Of a stretch of DNA of 40,374 nt, positions 1 to 8,272 are shown piece by piece. Every line of letters begins with the position of its first letter. The first letter of the stretch is position 1. The position numbers and the translations under genes are program-made. A model generated the notes under the pieces. It was not told the origin of the DNA, made no database searches, and saw only the letters and a program-made list of their open reading frames with translations. This DNA comes from Geoalkalibacter ferrihydriticus DSM 17813 (GTDB taxonomy: Bacteria; Desulfobacterota; Desulfuromonadia; Desulfuromonadales; Geoalkalibacteraceae): the NCBI RefSeq assembly GCF_000820505.1, contig NZ_JWJD01000001.1, positions 952,395 through 992,768 on the forward strand, in the 5' to 3' direction.

Positions 1-3000
1 GTGGATTTGCAGTGGAGCCCGGCGACTGACGACACCGAGCCCCTCACCTATCTGGTGTACTGGGTTCCGTCAAGCCAGACCATCGACTGGAACAATCCCC
101 AGGCCACCACCACGGCGACGGCCTTTCATGTCACCGGACTGCAGAACGGGCTCGATTATCTGTTCGCGGTGCGCGCGCGCGATGCCTCACCGGCGCAGAA
201 CATCGACACCAATGCAGTGATCCGCATCGCCATCCCGCAGTCACCCAGTGAAAATGACATCTTTGGGCGCATGTACTATGCGGTGGCCGACAGCGGCACC
301 AACATCGGCGGCACCAGCACCAACCTGAGCTTGAGCTGCGACAGTTCCACGGATTTCACCTCTCACCGTATCTCGCTCATGCAGCCGGGCGGCTACAAAT
401 GCAGCCGCGACCGCGACCGCAACCGCCTTCGCAATATCAAAAGCAGCGGCAATATCGTCACCTGGGTGCTGGACAGCGCCTATACCACCAACACCAACAT
501 TCACGGCGGCTCCTTCACGCTGTATATGCGCAATCGTGAAAGCTCCAATACCATCAGGGTCTATTTCGACCTGGGTTACTGGGACAACGGCTTTGTGCAA
601 CTCGACAGCTACACGCGGGTGTTGCCGCGTCGCCATCGTGGCAGCGTCAAGGCGTATTTTCCCTCCGAGGACGGCAAGGTCGTGACCGTGCCCGAAGGCA
701 AGCGCCTGGCTCTCAGGGTGCGCAAGGACGGCTCGCGCGAGATGGAGATCTGGTTCGGCTCCAAGCGCGGCACCAGCATGCTCATTGTCTACGAGCAGGA
801 GCAGAATCTGCTGCCCGATCCCTTCAGCGTCACGACGCCGGGCTCGCCGGCGAGCGGGGTTGTGCCCATCACCTGGAATGCGGCCACGGACCCTGAAGGC
901 GATGAGGTGCGCTACGACGTCTATGGTTCGGTGGACGGCGGACAGAGCTGGCCTTATATCATCGCTCTGGACGAGGAAGGCACCAGCGCCCAGTGGGATA
1001 CCAGAAAGGATGGTCTGGCACTGACCGCGCCACTCAACAGCGTGCGGGTGCGGGTGGGGGCCGGCGACGGTCTGATGCACCGCATTCTGGAAACCGACCC
1101 CGGAGGTCTTGAAGTCGGCAGCTTCCACGATCGGCGCTACGCCCTGACCGGTACCTTCAGCGTGGACAACTCGGTGGATGTCACCCCGCCCGCCCCCATC
1201 ACCGATCTGGTGGCCGAGCACCGGCCCAAGGTCGGCACGGTGTGGCTCTACTGGCATGCGCCGGGTGATGACGGCATGGAGGGCCGCGCCCATCAGTACG
1301 ACATCCGCTACCAGGAGTCGGTGCCCTACAATTCTGCCGATGCCATCGACAGCGAGGCCAAATGGATGGCGGCAACCCCTGTCGTCGGCGCTCCGCCCCT
1401 TCCTGCCGAGCCGGGCAGCAGTCAGGGTTTCGAGGTGCTGGGCCTGAACCCCGGTAAGGACTATTTCTTCGCCGTCAAGACCGCCGACGCAGCGGGCAAC
1501 TGGTCGGGTCTGTCCAACTCGCCCTCGGCCAAGGGGGGCTTGCGCTGCGGCGTCTGTCACGGCAATCCACCTGATGATTACGCCACCATGGGCAGCCACG
1601 AGATGCACGGCTATACCCAGACGGATTGTGCCAAGTGCCACGGCGCCGCAGCCGAGCATTATGACCTGCAACATCCGGGCGGTGGTATCAAGCTCGCCTG
1701 GAACAATCCCAAAAAAGGCTATTTCAATGAGGCCGTCACCCACACCACTTTGTCAACCGACCTGGTGGAGTATCACGATGACGGGGTGCTGATCTATCGC
1801 GACGCCACGGGTCCGGGCGGCTTCAACGATCTGACCATCGAAATGAAGAACGTCGACAGCGGCACCTGTTTCGGGTTTAATGAAACGGGTGTGACAGGTT
1901 GCCACGGCAGCGGCGCGCCGGTATGGGGTGAGCGCGAATCGGTGTCCTGCGCACTGTGCCACGGCGACCCGGACCGCTCCAATCTGGACTACTATGGGCG
2001 CGCCTGGGAGGATCAGACCACCGATACCCGCTACGGCAACAATGAGCCCATCTACAAGGCGGCGCCGCCCATTAATCTGCTGGGCAACAGCGACGACCAT
2101 TCCGTCGGCCAGCACCTGCGCCACCTCAATTTCTCTTATCGTTTCACCGGTGATCAGTGTTCCCTGTGTCACATGAACGCCGATCACGCCGATGGCACAG
2201 TGGATGTGCGCCTGCATCCGGCGGCGGGCAGTCAGGCCGAATGGGTGCCGCCCCAGGGAGGCAATCCCGGCACCTGCCTAGGCACCTCGCAAATGCGCTG
2301 TCATGGCGACAGCCCCATCGACCCCGTATGGGCGCCGCGCAGTCCCGAGCCCCACGGACCCAAGCTGGTCAATTGCAACGAATGTCACGGCCATGAGGGC
2401 AATGTTTTCCGCGTGGGCGCCGCGACGCCCGTTCCTGAGCACTCAGCCACGGTAAGCAGCACGACCAACGGCTCGGGCACACAGACGGTCGTTCCCGTGC
2501 ACAGCGGCCACAGCATGCAGGCCGGCGATCGTTTCAGCAAGAACGGTCGGGCTTTTTACATCACCCAGACCACCGCGACGTCGCTCACCCTGAGCCGGCC
2601 TATCCCCGGCGGCATGACCTTTTACGCGGGCGATGTCATCGAAACCCGCCATATTCCGCATACCAGCGACGGCGGGGTGGTGCGCGAGTGCACCTGGTGT
2701 CATGTCGAGGGCCATCCCCAAGGCGATGAGACCGCCGAGGGGCGCAATCCCGAGGGCGAAGAGACGGTCTTCATCCCCAACTTCCCCATGGTCGGCATCG
2801 ATTACAGCTCGGGCGGCATTCATCTGCGCAAAGAGATCAACGGGCGTGGTCCTTTCCACACCGAAGCCGAGATCTGCTGGGGCTGCCATGACGCCCAGAC
2901 TCCGCGTATTTCCGAGTGGGGCTATTCCGCTCTGCCGAAAAACAAAAAGACCGAAGGTGCCATCAGCGGTGTCTCCCTCGGTACCACCACGACCGTGACC

Positions 3001-4482
3001 AGCAGCAATCACGGTCTGCAAACCGGCGATAGTGTGGTGATTTTCATGCCCAGAGGGCGCACCATTCTCAACGGCTGGGCCGGGACCATCACGCGTACCG
3101 GAGCCAATACGTTCAGGCTGGACAACACCAATACCGCCAGCATCGACAGCAACAGCCAAACCGGTAACTTCAATTCCACGGGCGCGCGCTGGAAGCTGGC
3201 GAGCAGTTATGATTACGGTCTGCTGCACAATGGTTCCGGAAGCTGGGGGAACCGTACGCCGACATCCAACTGGATCACGGGCACCTGGGACAGCCCCTAT
3301 TTCCCCTACAAGACAGGCGGAGTGCAGTCGACCCATTCAGCGAATCCCGATGTCATGCGCCCCGGTGTGGACGAGGTGGCTCAGATCCGTTGCAGCTACT
3401 GCCACGACGTTCACGATTTGAACCTGGCGCCGGGTGATGAATTCAGCGGCCGCCCTTACCTGCGCGGCAGTTGGAAGGGCAACCCCTACTTCGAGGACGG
3501 CGCGCCGGGACGATTCTCCGGTTATATGGATCTGCCCAACAACACCTATCGCGCCGAGTATTACTATACCGGCGAGCGCGACGACTTCGGCATGGTGCCG
3601 CGCGGCTCCACCGGTATGAACAAGATGGGCGGCTACTGGATCGACCAGAACAGCGATTATCCCACGGTGACCTGGACGCTGCAGGATTCGGCGGGCCTGT
3701 GCACCCTGTGTCACGGCACCGATGTCAACAACATGAACAAGTTCGACGTGGACGAGCAGGGCAATCCCGATAACGCCTGGCTGGGTGTCAACGGACATTC
3801 CAACGCCGTCATCGGCGGCAGCGGCATCCATCGCGCCAACGTCTATGACCCCGATCTGCGCAAGGAGGGCAATACTTTCAATAAACCCGGCATGGGTTAT
3901 CAGGACACCGACGGTTACCGCTCCGACCGGCCTGAACGCCTCTGGGGTCTGCGCAACCAGGATGAAGGAAGTACCTACATCAGCGACACTCACCGCACGG
4001 GGACAGCCAATCGCTACGGGGTCTATCCCTATGCCTGGAGCACCACCGACGGAAGAAACCGGTACGCCTACGAAGAGTTTTCGTGGGGGGTGGGTCGAGA
4101 AACCGGTCCCGGCGCTGCCGAGCCCATGTATCATCGCTTCAGTTGCTCCAAGTGCCACAACCCCCATGCCTCGCGCCTGCCGCGATTGATGATCACCAAC
4201 TGTCTGGACGTCAGCCACAACAAGTGGGACGATCTCTACGCGGATGATCCGGACTGGACCTCCGGCAGATATGACGGCAACAACATCAACTGGTCGACCT
4301 CCAACGTCATGCCCTACACCGGCAACGACGTCAGCGGCAAACCGCGTAACAGGCAGTATGCCTACGCCACCAGCGCCATCAACTGCCATCGCTTCGTCCA
4401 GGTCAACGGCGTCGTGCAGGAACCGGGCTGGAATCGCATCACGCCCTGGGAAGAAAACTCGACCTGGTATAACAACAACTAA
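1..4482 (+). CDS. Giant multihaem c-type cytochrome, C-terminal part (copy A, 5'-truncated by window edge)
   Basis: The reading frame is open from base 1 to the TAA at 4480-4482. The GTG at base 1 is an internal Val codon: the paralogue at 28655-36784 aligns from the first residue and continues about 1220 residues further upstream. The visible 1493 residues start in a fibronectin-III-like domain, followed by a beta-rich domain beginning ENDIFGRMYY, an Ig-like domain and another FN3 domain beginning ITDLVAEHRP. A haem domain follows from about residue 517 with ten CXXCH motifs. Two spaced variants are also present, CX10CH (1867-1905) and CX7CH (2275-2304), and the C-terminal pattern CLDVSH...AINCH leaves 60 residues between its two Cys. 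Two beta-barrel-like inserts, each with a HxMQAGD/HGLxTGD-type turn, interrupt the haem region. The protein ends EENSTWYNNN, as copy B does. It is presumably secreted and extracellular (inferred). DNA differs from copy B at many silent sites while the protein is well conserved, which suggests an old duplication kept by selection. Confidence 0.93.
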   Translation: MDLQWSPATDDTEPLTYLVYWVPSSQTIDWNNPQATTTATAFHVTGLQNGLDYLFAVRARDASPAQNIDTNAVIRIAIPQSPSENDIFGRMYYAVADSGTNIGGTSTNLSLSCDSSTDFTSHRISLMQPGGYKCSRDRDRNRLRNIKSSGNIVTWVLDSAYTTNTNIHGGSFTLYMRNRESSNTIRVYFDLGYWDNGFVQLDSYTRVLPRRHRGSVKAYFPSEDGKVVTVPEGKRLALRVRKDGSREMEIWFGSKRGTSMLIVYEQEQNLLPDPFSVTTPGSPASGVVPITWNAATDPEGDEVRYDVYGSVDGGQSWPYIIALDEEGTSAQWDTRKDGLALTAPLNSVRVRVGAGDGLMHRILETDPGGLEVGSFHDRRYALTGTFSVDNSVDVTPPAPITDLVAEHRPKVGTVWLYWHAPGDDGMEGRAHQYDIRYQESVPYNSADAIDSEAKWMAATPVVGAPPLPAEPGSSQGFEVLGLNPGKDYFFAVKTADAAGNWSGLSNSPSAKGGLRCGVCHGNPPDDYATMGSHEMHGYTQTDCAKCHGAAAEHYDLQHPGGGIKLAWNNPKKGYFNEAVTHTTLSTDLVEYHDDGVLIYRDATGPGGFNDLTIEMKNVDSGTCFGFNETGVTGCHGSGAPVWGERESVSCALCHGDPDRSNLDYYGRAWEDQTTDTRYGNNEPIYKAAPPINLLGNSDDHSVGQHLRHLNFSYRFTGDQCSLCHMNADHADGTVDVRLHPAAGSQAEWVPPQGGNPGTCLGTSQMRCHGDSPIDPVWAPRSPEPHGPKLVNCNECHGHEGNVFRVGAATPVPEHSATVSSTTNGSGTQTVVPVHSGHSMQAGDRFSKNGRAFYITQTTATSLTLSRPIPGGMTFYAGDVIETRHIPHTSDGGVVRECTWCHVEGHPQGDETAEGRNPEGEETVFIPNFPMVGIDYSSGGIHLRKEINGRGPFHTEAEICWGCHDAQTPRISEWGYSALPKNKKTEGAISGVSLGTTTTVTSSNHGLQTGDSVVIFMPRGRTILNGWAGTITRTGANTFRLDNTNTASIDSNSQTGNFNSTGARWKLASSYDYGLLHNGSGSWGNRTPTSNWITGTWDSPYFPYKTGGVQSTHSANPDVMRPGVDEVAQIRCSYCHDVHDLNLAPGDEFSGRPYLRGSWKGNPYFEDGAPGRFSGYMDLPNNTYRAEYYYTGERDDFGMVPRGSTGMNKMGGYWIDQNSDYPTVTWTLQDSAGLCTLCHGTDVNNMNKFDVDEQGNPDNAWLGVNGHSNAVIGGSGIHRANVYDPDLRKEGNTFNKPGMGYQDTDGYRSDRPERLWGLRNQDEGSTYISDTHRTGTANRYGVYPYAWSTTDGRNRYAYEEFSWGVGRETGPGAAEPMYHRFSCSKCHNPHASRLPRLMITNCLDVSHNKWDDLYADDPDWTSGRYDGNNINWSTSNVMPYTGNDVSGKPRNRQYAYATSAINCHRFVQVNGVVQEPGWNRITPWEENSTWYNNN

Positions 4483-4496
4483 ATAAAGGATGAAAA

Positions 4497-4524
4497 CCAA
4501 GGCCCGGAGAGATCCGGGCCTTGG
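4497..4524. terminator. GC-rich hairpin after giant cytochrome A
   Basis: An 11-bp perfect stem (CCAAGGCCCGG / CCGGGCCTTGG) with a 6-nt loop lies 15 bases after the stop codon of the giant cytochrome. No clear T-run follows on the plus strand; the minus strand has TTTT next to the stem. It is probably a transcription terminator or RNA-stabilising hairpin for copy A. The rest of the 383-bp gap to 4865 holds only a second terminator (4807-4843) and no convincing gene. Confidence 0.6.
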
Positions 4525-4806
4525 TGTATCCATGGTCCTGCCTCTTGCGCATCAGCGCTCTCGTCTTGTGTCTCTTCGCCTTGGCTTTAGCTGTGCCTGA
4601 ACCACCAAAATGCCTCAGAACTGTCTGACACGACTAATCATATGGAACACTCGCAGTCACAACGGCGTCAGCGTAATGTAAAAACCTTTACGCAATGATC
4701 TGGACAGGCTCGGTCTGGTGCTGGGCTTCCCAAGTATCCATGGGGGGGCGCGGCGGCGACCTCTTCATTGATCCGCCCAGTGGCCTAACGCGATACCGCA
4801 GAACAA

Positions 4807-4843
4807 AAAAAATCGGGTACCCCGATGGGATACCCGATTTTTT
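4807..4843 (-). terminator. Rho-independent terminator of the 31-haem cytochrome gene (likely bidirectional)
   Basis: A perfect 13-bp inverted repeat (AAAAAATCGGGTA / TACCCGATTTTTT) with an 11-nt loop lies 23 bases beyond the minus-strand stop codon. T-runs flank it on both sides, so it can terminate the leftward 31-haem cytochrome transcript and also rightward readthrough from the giant cytochrome. Confidence 0.85.
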
Positions 4844-4865
4844 CTGCCTCGATGTGTTTCGCGAA

Positions 4866-7800
4866 TTACTGTGCGTAAACCTCAAGTTCGTTGATGGAAT
4901 AACCGTTGGAGCTTCTGGCCCTGTTGCACTCGATCCGCACATAGCGCTCGCTGCGGCTGCTGAAGGTGATCTCAGAAGTGCCGCCGCTGAAGTCCTTGAT
5001 TTCACGCACCGTCGACCAACTGCTGCCGTCGCGTGATACCCGCACCCGGAATTCGCGTGCGTAATCATCATGCCAGCGAATTACCACACGGCTGACGCTC
5101 TGGCGGCTGCCCAGATCAACGTCCAATCGTTCAGTGCTGGTGCTTCTCGCCCACCAACGGGTATCGAGCTTGCCGTCGACAGCGTTGCGGTGACTGTAGC
5201 CTCTCTCCGAACGCGTGGCGCTGGTTGATTTGTTCAGCGCCAGGTTGTCACCTTCGGGCTCGGGCGCCGAGGGCGAGGAAAAAGCGCTTTCGGCGTAAAC
5301 TTCGAATTCACTCAAAGAGTAGCCGTCCCGCGAGCGTGCCTGGCGCATTTCAAGGCGCACATAGCGCGCGTTGCGCGTGGGGATCGTGCGCACCTCGTAG
5401 CCGCCCGTGCCGTTCTTGAATTCCAGAACGCGATCCCAGCTGCTGCCGTTGGAAGAGACGTAAATCCGATATTCTTCCGCATGCAGGTTGCTGTACCAAT
5501 CAAACGCGAAGGCGGCGACAGGGTAGGTGGCACCCAGGTCAACTTCAAATGTCGTGTCGCTGGTGCTTCTTGTCCACCAACGGGTGTCGATATTGCCGTC
5601 GACCGCGTTGGAGGCGTGATAGCCGCTTTCCTGGCGCGAGGCTTTGGCCGTTTTGTTGAGAGCAAGGTTCGGCCCGTCAGGCACGGGTGCGATGATTCCG
5701 GCGTCGGAATCGCACAGCGAACCGAGGTAGACCGCCTCGGCCAGGCGATAGGTGGCCAGATCGACGCGATTGCGGCTGAGATGATCGCGCCATCTGCTAC
5801 TATCGCACTTGACCTTGTCGGCGCGCGAACTATGGCAGCTGGTACATTTCGAAAGATCGCCCAGGTTTTGAGCATCATCGAAATGCGGCACCAGGTAGGC
5901 TCTGCCGCCGTATTCGATCGTGGCGACGTTGAAAGGCATGGTTGTCGCGGCGATCTTGAAGCCGCCCTTGTCCTTCATGTCTTCGCCGTTGGGGCGGATA
6001 TCCTCCCCCGGACCTTCCTTGATGGCGAACATGGACCAGAACAGGTTGAATTTGCCCTTGCCCGCGCCGTAGCCGGTGTAGCCGGGAATGCTGGCGGGAG
6101 CGGCGTGGTAGGGCTTGGTGTCATGGCAGGCCGCGCAGGCGCCGTAATTCTGGATGGGGCCGCCTTTGTCATGCATGTATTGTCCATGACATTCCCGGCA
6201 GGCGGCCTGATGCGGGCGATCCATAACCTCGGGCGGAACGCTGTGGCAGAAGGCGCAATTGCCTGTCTGGGACTGCATGGTCGTGTGGTGTGGATCGGAC
6301 ATGTGGCAATCCGCGCAGGAGGTTGACGAACTGGCCGCGGTGTGGCACACGCTGCAATCGCCGCCGACCTGCATGAGCGGATCACCGTGATGGATTTCGG
6401 GGATGGGCGCCGTGTGGCAGGCCTGGCAGCTGTCGCCCGAAGTCTTGATGGTGCTGTGGCAGGCGGTGCAGTCGCCGCTAATCGCCGCGGGCTGGCCGTG
6501 GTGATTGGGGCTGCTGTGGCAGGCCGCACAGCTTATATTGACCGGCTCGGCGCCGGTGTGACAGAAGAGGCACTGACCCATGAGAAACGCCTGGGTCGAG
6601 TGGTGGCGCTCACTGGCCAGGGGTGAGCCGGACTCGAAATGGCAGGCCGAACAATCCAGCCCATCGACATCGGCGCCGACATGACAGGAGGTGCAATCAT
6701 CCATCTGTGCGGGGATGGTCATGTGGTGCAGGTCGTTGATGGCGGGTTGCCCGTCGCCGGTGTGGCAGCCCTGGCAATCCAGGAAGGTGTAATCGGCGCC
6801 GACATGGCAGACCGTGCACTGACCTTGCAAGGCCAGATCAAAGGCGTGGTGGCGATCGCCGACGCTGCCGTTTGCCGAGTCGTGGCAATCGTTGCATGAC
6901 TGGATGCCTACATCGGCTCCGGCGTGACACAGGGTGCAATTGTCGGCGAAAAAGGCGTCGGTGGTGTGGTGCGCCTCAACGATGTCGCCGGTGCCGACCA
7001 GGGTCGTGTGGCAGGCGACACAGTCATCAGGCGTGGGCATGGTCAAGGCGAAGACAGGGGTCCATTGATATTCATGGCAATCCATGCAACCCAGGCCCCA
7101 CTCCGCCAAAATGGCGTCGTCATGGTGGCGGTTGCCTTCAAAGGTCGGGAAGCTGTGGCAGCTCGCGCAGCCGCTGGTCGATGTCATCTGGGTATGGCAG
7201 CTGACGCAATCAAAGCCCCCGGTGTCGGCGAGCAGATGGTGCTGGTCGCGATTCGATTCGGCGCCATGACAGCTCTGGCAGCCGGTCTCGGGCTGCAGCG
7301 AAGTGTGGCAGCTGGTGCAGCTGACATTTTGTGTTGCCGCATAGTCGTGATGAGCGTCTTGCGCCGTGCCCGGCTGGTGGCAGCTCTGGCAGCTGGTGGT
7401 GACAACGATATTGGTGTGGCAGGAGGCACAGGAGAGGCCCTGGCTGTCGACCAGATCATGATGGCGCACGCGTACCGAGCCGGCATGGCAGCTCTGGCAG
7501 GAGGTATCGGCGGACATGGTGGTATGGCAGGACACGCAGGACACGCCGGCGGCGGCAATTTCATGATGGCGGTTCTGGGTTTTGCCCTGATGGCAGCTCA
7601 GGCAGTCACCGAGATCGCCGACGCCGCTGTGACAGGAAATGCAGTTGCCGACCAGTGCGTCGGGGGTTTCGTGGTGAACATTCTGCAGCCCGAAGCCGTG
7701 ACAACTGGAACAGTCGCCTTCGGTATCGAAGCCTTCATGGCAGCGAAAGCATTCGCCGGCAAAGAACCAGGATGTTTCATGATGGCGCTCGGCCACGTCC

Positions 7801-7949
7801 TGACCGTGGCAATCGGAGCAATTTATGGGTGATGTTCCCCCGTTGCTTGATGCCCAGCTTGCAGTGGGCAGGCACAAAAGTGCGGCAACCAGACAACAAA
7901 TGAAAAAGACCGGCGCAAGGCGCGCGAAATCCCGCTGAACGACCCCCAT
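4866..7949 (-). CDS. 31-haem c-type cytochrome with HH-repeat modules and two C-terminal discoidin (F5/8 type C) domains
   Basis: Predicted 1027-residue secreted cytochrome. The frame extends upstream to 8159, but ATG at 7949 is preferred: a GGGAG-type ribosome site lies just upstream, and a signal peptide follows at once (hydrophobic VFFICCLVAALL, cleavage near SWA-SS). I count 31 CXXCH motifs between about residues 40 and 705, roughly one per 21 residues. About 14 HH dipeptides (RHHE, VHHE, DAHHD, ERHHS and similar) sit ahead of alternate haem motifs. They are well placed to supply distal His ligands, so the haem region reads as a tandem array of two-haem modules. About residues 758-885 and 900-1027 are two homologous discoidin domains, each with NLALNK, NAVDG..DTRWW and RYVR signatures. 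This fold usually binds carbohydrate. The likely role is a long electron conduit anchored to polysaccharide outside the cell (inferred). It is the last gene of the leftward block and has its own terminator. Confidence 0.93.
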   Translation of the reverse strand: MGVVQRDFARLAPVFFICCLVAALLCLPTASWASSNGGTSPINCSDCHGQDVAERHHETSWFFAGECFRCHEGFDTEGDCSSCHGFGLQNVHHETPDALVGNCISCHSGVGDLGDCLSCHQGKTQNRHHEIAAAGVSCVSCHTTMSADTSCQSCHAGSVRVRHHDLVDSQGLSCASCHTNIVVTTSCQSCHQPGTAQDAHHDYAATQNVSCTSCHTSLQPETGCQSCHGAESNRDQHHLLADTGGFDCVSCHTQMTSTSGCASCHSFPTFEGNRHHDDAILAEWGLGCMDCHEYQWTPVFALTMPTPDDCVACHTTLVGTGDIVEAHHTTDAFFADNCTLCHAGADVGIQSCNDCHDSANGSVGDRHHAFDLALQGQCTVCHVGADYTFLDCQGCHTGDGQPAINDLHHMTIPAQMDDCTSCHVGADVDGLDCSACHFESGSPLASERHHSTQAFLMGQCLFCHTGAEPVNISCAACHSSPNHHGQPAAISGDCTACHSTIKTSGDSCQACHTAPIPEIHHGDPLMQVGGDCSVCHTAASSSTSCADCHMSDPHHTTMQSQTGNCAFCHSVPPEVMDRPHQAACRECHGQYMHDKGGPIQNYGACAACHDTKPYHAAPASIPGYTGYGAGKGKFNLFWSMFAIKEGPGEDIRPNGEDMKDKGGFKIAATTMPFNVATIEYGGRAYLVPHFDDAQNLGDLSKCTSCHSSRADKVKCDSSRWRDHLSRNRVDLATYRLAEAVYLGSLCDSDAGIIAPVPDGPNLALNKTAKASRQESGYHASNAVDGNIDTRWWTRSTSDTTFEVDLGATYPVAAFAFDWYSNLHAEEYRIYVSSNGSSWDRVLEFKNGTGGYEVRTIPTRNARYVRLEMRQARSRDGYSLSEFEVYAESAFSSPSAPEPEGDNLALNKSTSATRSERGYSHRNAVDGKLDTRWWARSTSTERLDVDLGSRQSVSRVVIRWHDDYAREFRVRVSRDGSSWSTVREIKDFSGGTSEITFSSRSERYVRIECNRARSSNGYSINELEVYAQ

Positions 7950-8272
7950 AACGATGACTCTCCCTTCTTTCTGAAACGACGAGGAACTCCCTGGTGTCCG
8001 ACCCTTGAATGCAATGCATGCAACCTCCCACGGATGTCTGTTGGGCGTGACAGGAGGGTGCGAAAGGTGATCCGTAAGGCGCGCGCAGAAAAAAACGCCT
8101 GGGCAGGGAGCGCGCCTCACGGAAAATGTGCCAAGCTCCTTTTTAATGTGTTTTGGCACGCCTTGTCAAGGCGAAAAAGCTGGGGATTGTCTGCTAAGTT
8201 GAAGGATTAGCGCGATTTTACGGGCCCTGAAGGGTGTGGTTAAGATTTGGCAATGAAAGGAAAAAAATGTGG
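7950..8272 (-). promoter_or_regulatory. Upstream region of the 31-haem cytochrome gene, candidate promoter
   Basis: This 323-bp gap separates the spermidine-synthase-like gene from the 31-haem cytochrome gene and contains no other convincing gene. On the minus strand a TTGACA hexamer (8169-8164), inside the near-palindrome 8159-8173, is followed 17 nt later by a weak TTAAAA. Separately, a perfect TTGGCAC (minus, 8134-8128) resembles a sigma-54 -24 element, but the spaced -12 dinucleotide is GT rather than GC. Either could start a leader of about 160-185 nt. No clear terminator for the upstream gene is visible. Confidence 0.3.

Noticed and set aside
241-1743. Minus-strand open frame opposite giant cytochrome A, and similar ones at 2443-4533 and 32663-36991
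   Set aside because: Antisense shadows of conserved cytochrome sequence. The equivalent shadows recur opposite paralogues only because the sense strand is conserved.
4866-7949. Regularly spaced short DNA repeats resembling a CRISPR array
   Set aside because: The repeats are degenerate and encode in-frame CXXCH and HH modules of one cytochrome; there are no constant repeats with unique spacers and no cas genes.
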